From Candidatus Sulfopaludibacter sp. SbA3 (GTDB lineage Bacteria > Acidobacteriota > Terriglobia > 20CM-2-55-15): 50,754 nucleotides of DNA. The stretch is taken from assembly GCA_945865815.1 (NCBI GenBank), contig CAMBFR010000018.1:1-50754 (forward strand). Direction: 5' to 3'. The notes beneath the pieces were generated by a model, which saw nothing but the letters and a program-made list of their open reading frames with translations, was not told the DNA's origin and searched no databases. This document shows positions 34,400 to 42,299 of the stretch, piece by piece. Every line of letters begins with the position of its first letter. Position 1 is the first letter of the stretch. The translations under genes were made by a program, and so were the position numbers.

Positions 34400-35335
34400 C
34401 TATTTCGGCAGGTGGATACCAGCCATCATGCTGCGAACGCTGCCGCCTTCTATACCTTCCAGTAACGGGACCGGCGCCTCGACAATCGATGCGTATTGCT
34501 GGATCGCTTTGCGTTGTTCAGGACGAAATGCCAGAACGCCCTGGGTCGAAGTCGCGATGACGGCCTGGCCGGTCCGAGTCTGCAACTGCAGCATGTTACC
34601 TGCGAACTGCCTCATCTGTTTCCGGTCGATCAGGATGATTTCGCGCTCCGTGGCACGCAGAGAATCCACCACCAGCTTTCGCTCCACGGCATCCGAAACA
34701 GCATCGGCGCATACGACGGCAAAACGGTCGCCGATACTCATCAGCATGTCGGTGTGAGAAATTTCCTGATTATTCTCGTCTGTGGCGCGGAACAAGATCG
34801 GACGGTATTTGAGGTGCTCGCACAGCTCGCCGAGAACGTCGGGATTTGTACGCGGGGAGATGTTGGCGTAAGCCGTGCGGTGGATATGGTCGAACACGAC
34901 GCTGCCGGTGCCTTCCAGAAACCTTCCCTCGTTTTCGTTGCGTGTCAGGTCCAGCACCTTCGAAACCTTGAAGCCGGCGGACCGCACTTTCTCGATGACG
35001 TCGTTTCTCCGCTCGACTCTGCGAATCGGAGCCAGCATCGGATAAACCACCACGGTGCCGTCATGGTGAAACGAGATCCAGTTGTTGGGAAAAACCGCAT
35101 CGGGCTTGGCCGGATCTTCCGTGTCCTCCACAACGAGCGCTTCAATATGAGCGGCGCGAAGCCGCTGCAGCAGCCGATCGAATTCAGCGCAGGCGCGGCG
35201 CTGCATGTCTGCGCCGGGCTCGATCATTTGCTGTTGAAACGGATTCGTATCCGCCGTCTGAGGGTTAAATCCAAAGGCGACCGGCCTTACCATCAAAATG
35301 GCGGCCGGCGCCTGGGTTCGAAGAGCATCCGTCAT
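34400..35335 (-). CDS. CtlX-like amidinohydrolase with serine in place of the expected catalytic cysteine
   Basis: The 311-residue protein matches the arginine-deiminase/amidinotransferase superfamily, closest to citrulline-utilisation hydrolase CtlX: APAAILMVRPVAFGFNPQTA (start), PDAVFPNNWISFHHDG, FLEGTGSVVFDH and ISHTDMLMSIG with the active-site histidine. Family members normally end GGGS-x-RCM, where the cysteine is the nucleophile. Here the end is GGSVRSMMAGIHLPK, with AGC (34430-34432) coding for Ser302 where TGC would give cysteine. If that assignment holds, the enzyme is inactive or altered. I start at ATG 35335. A TTG six bases upstream is possible but less likely. Confidence 0.82.
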   Translation of the reverse strand: MTDALRTQAPAAILMVRPVAFGFNPQTADTNPFQQQMIEPGADMQRRACAEFDRLLQRLRAAHIEALVVEDTEDPAKPDAVFPNNWISFHHDGTVVVYPMLAPIRRVERRNDVIEKVRSAGFKVSKVLDLTRNENEGRFLEGTGSVVFDHIHRTAYANISPRTNPDVLGELCEHLKYRPILFRATDENNQEISHTDMLMSIGDRFAVVCADAVSDAVERKLVVDSLRATEREIILIDRKQMRQFAGNMLQLQTRTGQAVIATSTQGVLAFRPEQRKAIQQYASIVEAPVPLLEGIEGGSVRSMMAGIHLPK

Positions 35336-35409
35336 TAGCAAAGGATAGCACTACGCCGAAGATCTGTTTTCCTAGACGCAGGCGCCAGACTTTCTGTAAG
35401 GTAGCGCGC

Positions 35410-37605
35410 ATGCCATTACTACTCATTTTTGCACTCCTTCAAGCTCCAATGACGCTGCGGGTCGTGGACCCTTGGGGCCTGCCCGTGCCCGGCGCCAGAA
35501 TCACCGTCGCAGGAGCCGCCATCACCACCAGTGAAACGGGTGAAGCCGCTCTCGCTCAGAATCTCCCGGCGGAATTCGAGATTCAGGTCGAGAGTCCGGG
35601 GTTCCAGCGGTTGACGCGGACCTTCTTAAGGTGGACGGGCACCGAAGTTCTGCAGTTGCAGCTTGGATCTGTGATGGACCGGATTACCGTGACGGCTACG
35701 CGGGGCGAGCGCCTTTCGGGCGAAACCGCATCGAGCGTGACCGTTCTCGATTCCGAAGCGATTCGCACCTCGCCGGCCCGGTCGGTTGACGACGTCCTGC
35801 GCCAGGTGCCCGGCTTCAGCCTTCTGCGCCGAGCCGGAAGCGTCGCTTCGCATCCCACAACGCAGGGCGTGTCGTTGCGGGGAATCGGCCCGAGCGGCGC
35901 CAGCCGGACGCTGGTCCTGGCAGACGGGCTGCCGATGAACGATCCCTTCGGAAGCTGGGTTTACTGGAATCGCGTTCCCAAATTATCGATCGATTCCATT
36001 GAAGTCGTCCGCGGAGGCGCGTCGGACCTCTACGGCAGCCAGGCACTGGGCGGCGTTATCCATCTCCGTACTCGGAGACCTGCGCCGAAGACTTTCCTGG
36101 GCGAGATCTCATACGGAGAACGCGCCCAATTGCAGGGCTCGTTCTACACAAGCGACGTCCGTGGCAACTGGGGATACTCCCTTTCCGCGGAGGGCTTCCG
36201 GACCAACGGTTATATGGCCGTGGGCCCCGGGCAGCGTGGAAGGGCCGATCAGTCGGTGACTTCCGGCTATCGAACTGCGGTTGCGCATGTGGAGAGGCGG
36301 TTCGGGGCCTCCACGCGTGCTTACTCGAACTTCGTACTGTCAACGGAGGACCGGGAAAACGGCACCGTCCTCCAGCGGAACGATACGAATTTCCGGCAGG
36401 TCTCCGTGGGCGGCGAGTTCGAACATGCCCGCGGACAAACGGAAGTGCAGTTGTTTGGCGGGTCCGAAAGTTTCGACAGCAGTTTCACCACGTTGCTTGC
36501 CGCGCGCGCAACCGAACGCATGGATTCGATGCATCGGGTCCCGCTCGGTTATGGCGGAGCGCAGGGGCATACGCTGCTGACGTTCGGCCGCCACACGATC
36601 GTGACGGGAATGGAGTTCCGGAACGTCCGCGGCCTGACTCACGAAACGCTGTTCACGAACGGAGTCCGGTCGGGCGTTCGGAAAACAGGAGGAACGCAGC
36701 GCACCTTTGGGGCGTTTCTGGAAGATGTTGTCGCCATCACTCCGCGGGCCGATGTGACGTGGAGCGTCCGCTGGGACAGGTGGCGGAACGAAGACATTGG
36801 CGGCGCCACCGCGATCGAATCGAATTGGAGCCCGAAGCTTGGCACGTCCGTTCGGGTGCATCCCAACTGGACGGTGCACGCGGCAGCCTATGGCGCATTC
36901 CGTGCGCCCACTTTGAACGAACTGTACCGTCCATTCCAGGTTGGCACCGCGCTCACGCAGGCCAATTCCCTGCTCGGCGACGAGCGGCTCCGAGGAGTTG
37001 AAACCGGCGTGGAAACCCGCGCGCTCGGCGGCCGCGTTCACGTCCGCGCGGGCGGGTATTGGACAAGGCTTGCAGGGACCGTGGCGAACATTACGCTGAT
37101 TCAGACTCCACAACAAACGATCCGGCAACGCCGGAACCTGGGGACGACGCGATCGCGAGGACTCGAGACTGAAGTGGAACTCCGGCCGCATCGCCTGTGG
37201 ACAATTACGGCAGGCTATCTGCTGTCGCAGGGTGTGGTCCTGAAGTATCCCACGTCACCGAATCTGCAGGGACGGCGGATTCCACAGGTGCCCCGCCATC
37301 AGTATTCGCTGGCAACCCAGGGCACGTTCCTCGGCAATTACCGGGTGAATTTCCAGGCTCGGGGCGCCGGCCGCCAGTTTGAGGACGACTTGAACAGCCC
37401 CACCTTGCGCCTGGCGAAGCTCTTCGTGATGGATGCGTATCTGGCGCGTTCATTAGGAAGGGATGTCGAGGTTTTCATAGCCGGCGAAAATCTGACGGAC
37501 TCCGTAATTGAAGTGGGACGAAACCCCGTGGTCAATCCAATCATCACCCTGGGTATGCCGCGCATACTGAGAGCCGGCCTGACGGTGAGACTCGGATCGC
37601 GATGA
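35410..37605 (+). CDS. TonB-dependent outer-membrane receptor
   Basis: The 731-residue protein has a short signal peptide (MPLLLIFALLQAP). A carboxypeptidase-regulatory-like domain (about 14-85, LRVVDPWGLPVPGARITVAG) follows, then a plug domain (about 95-215, with VDDVLRQVPGFSLLRRAGS and IDSIEVVRGGASDLYGSQAL) and a beta-barrel. It closes with GENLTDSVIEVGRNP and PRILRAGLTVRLGSR. Receptors of this build import siderophores, cobalamin or oligosaccharides. The plug resembles BtuB/FecA-type receptors, but the ligand is not readable and no transport partner genes are adjacent. Confidence 0.92.
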   Translation: MPLLLIFALLQAPMTLRVVDPWGLPVPGARITVAGAAITTSETGEAALAQNLPAEFEIQVESPGFQRLTRTFLRWTGTEVLQLQLGSVMDRITVTATRGERLSGETASSVTVLDSEAIRTSPARSVDDVLRQVPGFSLLRRAGSVASHPTTQGVSLRGIGPSGASRTLVLADGLPMNDPFGSWVYWNRVPKLSIDSIEVVRGGASDLYGSQALGGVIHLRTRRPAPKTFLGEISYGERAQLQGSFYTSDVRGNWGYSLSAEGFRTNGYMAVGPGQRGRADQSVTSGYRTAVAHVERRFGASTRAYSNFVLSTEDRENGTVLQRNDTNFRQVSVGGEFEHARGQTEVQLFGGSESFDSSFTTLLAARATERMDSMHRVPLGYGGAQGHTLLTFGRHTIVTGMEFRNVRGLTHETLFTNGVRSGVRKTGGTQRTFGAFLEDVVAITPRADVTWSVRWDRWRNEDIGGATAIESNWSPKLGTSVRVHPNWTVHAAAYGAFRAPTLNELYRPFQVGTALTQANSLLGDERLRGVETGVETRALGGRVHVRAGGYWTRLAGTVANITLIQTPQQTIRQRRNLGTTRSRGLETEVELRPHRLWTITAGYLLSQGVVLKYPTSPNLQGRRIPQVPRHQYSLATQGTFLGNYRVNFQARGAGRQFEDDLNSPTLRLAKLFVMDAYLARSLGRDVEVFIAGENLTDSVIEVGRNPVVNPIITLGMPRILRAGLTVRLGSR

Positions 37606-37642
37606 TGGACCGGCGTGGAATTTCTAATGAAAGGGCAACCTG

Positions 37643-38101
37643 ATGAATGTTCATACGTCCAGAGTTCGCATCGTTCAGGAGAAGCGTCCGCTCCGGCTGG
37701 CTTATATCGAAAATTTTCCCGATCCGGTGCGGTTCGGCGTCCACGGCGGGATTAAGCACTTCTACAAAATGGAGCCCGAAGAGGATCTTCCAGCAACACT
37801 CGACTACCTTGTTGCCGCGGTCGCCGGCTGACTGACCGGCACCCTGGGCGGCGCCCTGGAATCGCGAGGAATCCCGGCTTATCCGGAAAAACTGACGTCC
37901 GACGTTGAAGGCGACATCGAAGAGGTGGACGGGAAGATGGTCGTCACGCGGATTCGCGTGAAATACAACGTCAAGGTCCCAAAAGGTAAACGCGCCGACG
38001 CGGAACGCGCCATCGAGGTCCACGAGCGCGGCTGCCCGGCCGCGATCAGCGTGAAGCGAGGGATTGCCATCGAGTACTCGGCGAATATCGAGGAGAACTA
38101 G
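37643..38101 (+). CDS. OsmC-family protein with in-frame TGA at the redox cysteine (candidate selenoprotein)
   Basis: The frame starts with ATG at 37643 and runs to TAG at 38101, interrupted once by TGA at 37829-37831 (codon 63). Before it the sequence reads LPATLDYLVAAVAG, after it LTGTLGGALESRGIPA, ending with SVKRGIAIEYSANIEEN. OsmC-like peroxidases of this subgroup have a cysteine exactly between AAVAG and LTGTL, and a second one in HExGCP, here HERGCPAAISV. The TGA therefore replaces the first redox cysteine, as expected for selenocysteine. Read through, the protein has 152 residues, normal for the family, and no other stop or frameshift. A small hairpin follows at 37843-37859. The alternative is a nonsense mutation of TGC or a sequence error. 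Confidence 0.75.
37843..37859 (+). promoter_or_regulatory. Candidate bacterial SECIS hairpin
   Basis: Just after the in-frame TGA the sequence CC-U-GGGC-GGC-GCCC-U-GG can fold into a stem of 4 plus 2 base pairs with one U-U mismatch and an apical loop GGC (37850-37852), 18 nt after the TGA. Bacterial SECIS models ask for a small apical loop with a G in its first two positions about 16-37 nt from the TGA. The hairpin fits but is short, and GC-rich DNA forms such hairpins by chance. Confidence 0.45.
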
Positions 38102-38109
38102 AATCCGGT

Positions 38110-38145
38110 TTCACAGCGATCTGGCGCGCGCCAGATCGCTGTGAA
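38110..38145. repeat. Perfect 36-bp palindrome between convergent genes
   Basis: Arms TTCACAGCGATCTGGCGC and its exact complement meet with no loop. It lies 8 bp after the OsmC stop and 17 bp before the end of the convergent lectin-like gene. It could act as a bidirectional transcription end or processing site, although there is no T tract. A dimeric DNA-binding site is another possibility. Confidence 0.7.
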
Positions 38146-38162
38146 GGATCTATCGATGTGGT

Positions 38163-38807
38163 CTACTGGGCGGCGAAGCAGTAAAACAGGCCGTCGCCAC
38201 CCGAATTCCTCAACTGCTGCTGGCTGCAGCCCTGGCTGTCATGGGCGGAATTCCAGGCTGCGCGGTCATGATGACCGACCTTGGCTTTACCAGTCGTGCT
38301 GCTCGTCCAGTTGTTGCAGGTCATGTCGTCGCCGGCAGGAAAGCCGCGGCCGTCCAGATTCGAACCGGTCAGGACATCGTGGCGGTTGGGCGCGTATCCT
38401 CCGCCGGGAATCATTCTGCCGGCCTGGTCGAGCACGGTCATGGGAGTAAACCGATGCAGCATTCCATGCATTTCATCGACGTTCTGGCCGATGAGTACGC
38501 CACGCGCGTTGTGCCATGGGCCCCTTCCGATGCGGTCGCGCGCATGGACGGCATTCGGCCCCTGCGTGCTGAGGTAGGCGCGCCAGGTCCGGTTGCCGGC
38601 GTTCGCCGTGGCAGCAAGCATCTGACAGTGCGCGTCGGCTCCAGCCAGGCCACCCAGATCCGCACCCTTGCCGGTGCCTTCACTCGTGAGGAAAAAAGTC
38701 ATCGGAGGAGTCGGGGCAGGGGTTTGAGCGGCATTCTGGGCCAGGGCCAGGTATGAGCCCAACAGGCCAATTCCGATCACGCCAAAAACAGACAGCATTC
38801 TGATCAT
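38163..38807 (-). CDS. Secreted lectin/endostatin-like hypothetical protein
   Basis: The 214-residue protein has a signal peptide (MIRMLSVFGVIGIGLLGSYL, cleaved near ALA-QNA), a proline-rich stretch and a domain starting MTFFLTSEGTGKGADLGGLA followed by GADAHCQMLA. Conserved cysteines (HCQML, MTCNNW, GCSQQQL, YCFAA), NRTWRAYLST and the GRGPWHNARGVLI motif place it with secreted C-type-lectin/endostatin-fold proteins. These are often annotated as lectins in soil and aquatic bacteria. The ligand is unknown. It is convergent with the OsmC gene. Confidence 0.75.
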   Translation of the reverse strand: MIRMLSVFGVIGIGLLGSYLALAQNAAQTPAPTPPMTFFLTSEGTGKGADLGGLAGADAHCQMLAATANAGNRTWRAYLSTQGPNAVHARDRIGRGPWHNARGVLIGQNVDEMHGMLHRFTPMTVLDQAGRMIPGGGYAPNRHDVLTGSNLDGRGFPAGDDMTCNNWTSSTTGKAKVGHHDRAAWNSAHDSQGCSQQQLRNSGGDGLFYCFAAQ

Positions 38808-38921
38808 GCGGTTCTCTCTCCTTTAATGCGGTGTTGATCCAATCCAGGCTAACAATAGTTCGATAGCAGAGCATGACCACACTCGGAGTGTCAATGCAGG
38901 GCGTGGCGGCTTGCGGCCGGT

Positions 38922-39119
38922 TCAGAACCCGTACATGTGCTCGTCTTTGTTGATGATGCTGTCCTGCCAATCGAGCATCGAGGCGGCGGTCTCGACGGAG
39001 CCGGCTTCGCCGTCGGCGACCATCTGCTCAAGGACTCGCAACTGATCGGGCGTCAAGGCCTTCTCTTCCAGCGCTCGATGCCAGCCTCGAAATGCGTCGT
39101 TCTTATCGCTGTCAGGCAT
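38922..39119 (-). CDS. Small acidic hypothetical protein coupled to malate synthase
   Basis: The 65-residue, helical and acidic protein (MPDSDKNDAFRGWHRALEEK, with LTPDQLRVLEQMVADGEAGS) starts 8 bp inside the end of the malate synthase gene, so the two are translationally linked. I do not recognise the family. Confidence 0.6.
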   Translation of the reverse strand: MPDSDKNDAFRGWHRALEEKALTPDQLRVLEQMVADGEAGSVETAASMLDWQDSIINKDEHMYGF

Positions 39120-41001
39120 GTTTCACCTCGAAGTCCAGGTTCTCGGTAATCCTTGTTCCATCCTTGCGGAACGCATCAGCAAGCATCCGTATTCGCCTCC
39201 TGGCTTCGGACAGATCGTGGTTGTCGAGATTGATGTTCAGCAGGTCGACGTACCATGGCAGCTTGAGGTCGTCCATTACATACGTCTCGACGATCTCACG
39301 CGCGATCGGCAGGGTGGTGTTCTTCGATACATCGTGGACATCGCGGTTGCTTGCCGTGCGGAGTTTCTCGTATTCCTCGGCCAAAAGCCTCGAGTACAAC
39401 TCCTTCGTGAAGCGATCACCGGCCTTCACTCCGATCTCATCGTCCGCGGTCAGCGAGGCATTCTTATGGATCCATTCCCAAAGGATGCTGAGGCGGATTT
39501 CACCCGTCGCCATGTCTTCCATCAAATAGAGAACGTCGTCATCTCCGAAATAGTCGGCCGGCTTGAGCGCGGCCGCCTGAAGGCCTTGTCCAAATGCATT
39601 GCCGTACTGCAGTGCAACGCTCAACAGGTCGCGAGCGCCACGAACCGTTCGCGGCGCGGGTTCGAGCAGGGTGAGGCCGTCCGCATCCGCGGGTAAATGG
39701 GTAAGCGGCGGAAACTTTCGTCCAGCCTGGTTGTCTTCTCCGATTCGTTCCCATACAGGCCGCACGATGTGAACCATTTTCCAGTGCGCGACCCACTTGC
39801 CGTTGGCGCCTTCGCGCTGTTCGCGTTCTGCGCCGGCGACTGCCCGCTTCATTGCGTTTGTAACTCCCGCCTCGGAACCGACGGGAATGTTGGGCTCCAT
39901 GCCGCCCTGCCACAGCGCGTATTGGCCAAGCTTATCGGGCGTATTGCATGCGCGGCGAACGCGGTCTTCATAGATCCGCATGTAGCCGTATGTCATCGTG
40001 ATCGCGTCAATGTTCGGATTAACAAAATCGCGGTCCCAGGCCATCGCGTCCGAAACGCTGTTGATGTAATCCCAGCGGCCGGTGTTGAAACCGATGAAAT
40101 GCTTCCCCAGCGCGGCGCGGATTTCCATCAACTGGAAACACTCTTCAATCTGTTCGACCAGCACATAAACCTTGATGCTGCCGATCGGAATATCGAGATG
40201 CTGTTCGACCGCGGCAAGTATGTCGTTCCAGAGCGCGGCTTCCTCGGCGGTCTGGATCTTAGGCAGGTACATCGCCAGCGACGAACCGGCCTGACGGAGC
40301 CGCCCATGATTATTCACCATGTAAAGAACGGTATCGACTATGGACGCGGAGAAACCGCCCCGGGCGCCACGCACGTGGCGATCGTCAAGGTGAAGTCCGC
40401 GCGCGCGAAAGATCTTGGTCGTGAAGTCGAGTTGCTTTACCCAGTCGGTAATGATCGGCTTCCCGAAGAAGCCCGTCCCCCACTGGTTCATTTCGGCGGC
40501 CACCTGTTCCGCAACTTTCATAAAAACGGGATCGCGATGGATCGCCAGTTTCAGGTTGCGTTGATTGTCCAAAGACATCGTTGAGATCTGGCCCAGCGCG
40601 TCTTCTCCGTCGAACATCCAGCCGTCGGCGCCTGAGAGCAGGGCGTACGCAGCGTTACGAATGCTCTTTTCGATGGAAGTGTTGGGTTTTGCAGCCGGGC
40701 CGGTGCCCTGGATCCACTGACGCCGGAGGTCCGCCGGAATCTCGCTGCCTGTGAAAGCCCCGTCACGCGCATCCTGAACCTTGATCGTGGTTCGCCCGAT
40801 GGTGGCCGCAGGATCGAGAAAACCGATCCGTTCCCTGTTTCGCGCGCGGGCGGCCCGCCGCGCGATCCGTGCGGCCATCACCGATTTGCGCTCGGCATCC
40901 AGTGGACTCAACGCTTCCAGAGCCGCGATGGCATCCGGCGTCAGGACGTCTTTGTACTCGTTTTCAAGATTGCCTCGGATCTGCAATATTCTGGTTCCCA
41001 T
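39112..41001 (-). CDS. aceB: Malate synthase
   Basis: The 629-residue protein matches the malate synthase family: a TIM-barrel core with GADGWMFDGEDALGQ, ASIVDTVLYMVNNHGRL, LPKIQTAEEAALWND, KVYVLVEQIEECFQL, NTGRWDYINS and TMTYGYMRIYEDR, and a helical C-terminal plug with LSILWEWIHKNA and DDEIGVKAGDRFTKELY. It condenses glyoxylate with acetyl-CoA. It is longer than the A form (about 530 residues) and shorter than the G form (about 720). Isocitrate lyase is not in the window. The start ATG at 41001 has GAGGGAG 3 bp upstream. Confidence 0.9.
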   Translation of the reverse strand: MGTRILQIRGNLENEYKDVLTPDAIAALEALSPLDAERKSVMAARIARRAARARNRERIGFLDPAATIGRTTIKVQDARDGAFTGSEIPADLRRQWIQGTGPAAKPNTSIEKSIRNAAYALLSGADGWMFDGEDALGQISTMSLDNQRNLKLAIHRDPVFMKVAEQVAAEMNQWGTGFFGKPIITDWVKQLDFTTKIFRARGLHLDDRHVRGARGGFSASIVDTVLYMVNNHGRLRQAGSSLAMYLPKIQTAEEAALWNDILAAVEQHLDIPIGSIKVYVLVEQIEECFQLMEIRAALGKHFIGFNTGRWDYINSVSDAMAWDRDFVNPNIDAITMTYGYMRIYEDRVRRACNTPDKLGQYALWQGGMEPNIPVGSEAGVTNAMKRAVAGAEREQREGANGKWVAHWKMVHIVRPVWERIGEDNQAGRKFPPLTHLPADADGLTLLEPAPRTVRGARDLLSVALQYGNAFGQGLQAAALKPADYFGDDDVLYLMEDMATGEIRLSILWEWIHKNASLTADDEIGVKAGDRFTKELYSRLLAEEYEKLRTASNRDVHDVSKNTTLPIAREIVETYVMDDLKLPWYVDLLNINLDNHDLSEARRRIRMLADAFRKDGTRITENLDFEVKHA

Positions 41002-41150
41002 ATACTCCCTCTACGCTGATGGATTCTGTGCGGTCATGACCGCGCATCATTCTACAAGTTCTACAGGTTGTTGTAATCGAGAAGGGCGGCGGCAACATCC
41101 AAGCGAAGAGTGTAGTACAAGGCTGGGAAAGGCGATCGTCAGTCTGCTGC

Positions 41151-41178
41151 GGGCGCGGGGCTGAAGCCCCGCGCCCAC
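41151..41178. repeat. GC-rich short palindromic repeat (REP-like), copy 5
   Basis: GGGCGCGGGGCTGAAGCCCC followed by GCGCCCAC is the longest copy, with perfectly complementary 13-bp arms around GA. It lies 18 bp beyond the 3' end of the SMP-30-like gene. Confidence 0.8.
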
Positions 41179-41195
41179 AGCGTGGCGTCCTGCTT

Positions 41196-42203
41196 CTACT
41201 TCACGCGGCCTTTGAATCCTTCGGCGAGCATTTGCACCTTGAAGGCTGCGCCGCTTCCAACCATGTAAAGCGTCTTCTTGTCGGCTCCGGCGAACGCCAG
41301 ATTCTGCACGCGCCTTGCGACCGGAATCGTGCCGAGATGCATGCCCTGGGGACTGAATACCTGAATGCCGTTCGGCATGGCGGCATAGACCCGGCCCTGG
41401 CTGTCAATGGCGAGCCCGTCGGCCTGGCTGTTAATGACTCCCTGGGCGTTTGGCGGCGCGACGCCCTCGTACTTCACAAAATTACGCCGGTTGGTCAGCC
41501 CGCCATTGGCCTGAACGTCAAAAGCCAACAGATACTCGCCTCCGGCCTGGTTGACGTAGAGCGTTCTCTCGTCGGGACTCAACTGGATGCCATTCGGGCG
41601 CTGGACTCCTTCTGCAACCCTCATCGCCCGGCCGCCGGGAGGAACGTAGTAAACGGCGGGAGTGAGCGATTCCGCGGTCGTGGGGTTCCCTTGCGGCATG
41701 TCGGTGAAATAGACGCCGCCTGCCCGGGTAACCACGAGATCGTTGGGGCGGGGATACGGCTTTCCGTCGAAGTTATCCGTTAATACCGCTTCGCTTCCCC
41801 TCGGATAGATGACCCCGACTTTGGTGTTGCCCGCCGTCGTTTGTACGGCGATCATGCGGCCCATGGCGTCGAAAGCCAGGGCATTGGCGCCGTTCGTGTT
41901 TTCCATGAACGTGGAGATATTGTTGTCCTTGTCGATCTTCGTGATACGGCTGGCATTGGTTTCCGTGAAGATCACGCTGCCGTCGGGCAGGGCAATTGGA
42001 CCTTCGGTGCCCTGAAAGCCGTCCCTGATCGGCATGATTTTCGTGCCCGCGGCAATCACGCCCGGAATGTTCGGAGCCGTGGTTTCTGTCAACGGGGCCG
42101 GGGCTTGCTGGCCGCTTCGTCCACCGCCGGCAGGCGCCTGACCGAACGCCAAAGCGCCGCAAAGGAGAAACACAACCGCAACAAATGTCTCTTTCGATTT
42201 CAC
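41196..42203 (-). CDS. Exported SMP-30/gluconolactonase-like beta-propeller protein
   Basis: The 335-residue protein has a signal peptide (ETFVAVVFLLCGALAFGQ) followed by a low-complexity linker and a six-bladed beta-propeller of the SMP-30/gluconolactonase/LRE type. Seen in it are FQGTEGPIALPDGSVIFTE, NGANALAFDAMGRMIAVQ, KPYPRPNDLVVTRAGGVYFT, RPNGIQLSPDERTLYV, ADGLAIDSQGRVYAAMPNG and NLAFAGADKKTLYM. The GTG start at 42203 has AAGGGG 7 bp upstream. Lactonase activity on a sugar or other lactone is the family's role. Confidence 0.87.
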   Translation of the reverse strand: MKSKETFVAVVFLLCGALAFGQAPAGGGRSGQQAPAPLTETTAPNIPGVIAAGTKIMPIRDGFQGTEGPIALPDGSVIFTETNASRITKIDKDNNISTFMENTNGANALAFDAMGRMIAVQTTAGNTKVGVIYPRGSEAVLTDNFDGKPYPRPNDLVVTRAGGVYFTDMPQGNPTTAESLTPAVYYVPPGGRAMRVAEGVQRPNGIQLSPDERTLYVNQAGGEYLLAFDVQANGGLTNRRNFVKYEGVAPPNAQGVINSQADGLAIDSQGRVYAAMPNGIQVFSPQGMHLGTIPVARRVQNLAFAGADKKTLYMVGSGAAFKVQMLAEGFKGRVK

Positions 42204-42299
42204 AGGTACCCCTTTTGAAAAATTTGAGACACAGACGATTTCCTAAAACAGACGGCTTGTCAAGGACCGTAAACCTCGCCCGTGAACCTCGCCCCGCGG

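Noticed and set aside
37829-37831. Frameshifted pseudogene as explanation for the OsmC stop
   Set aside because: The same frame continues on both sides of the TGA with family conservation; no shift is needed. A simple nonsense mutation remains possible and is mentioned in the finding.
38241-38756. Open frame opposite the lectin-like gene
   Set aside because: The minus-strand gene has a signal peptide and conserved cysteines; this frame has neither.
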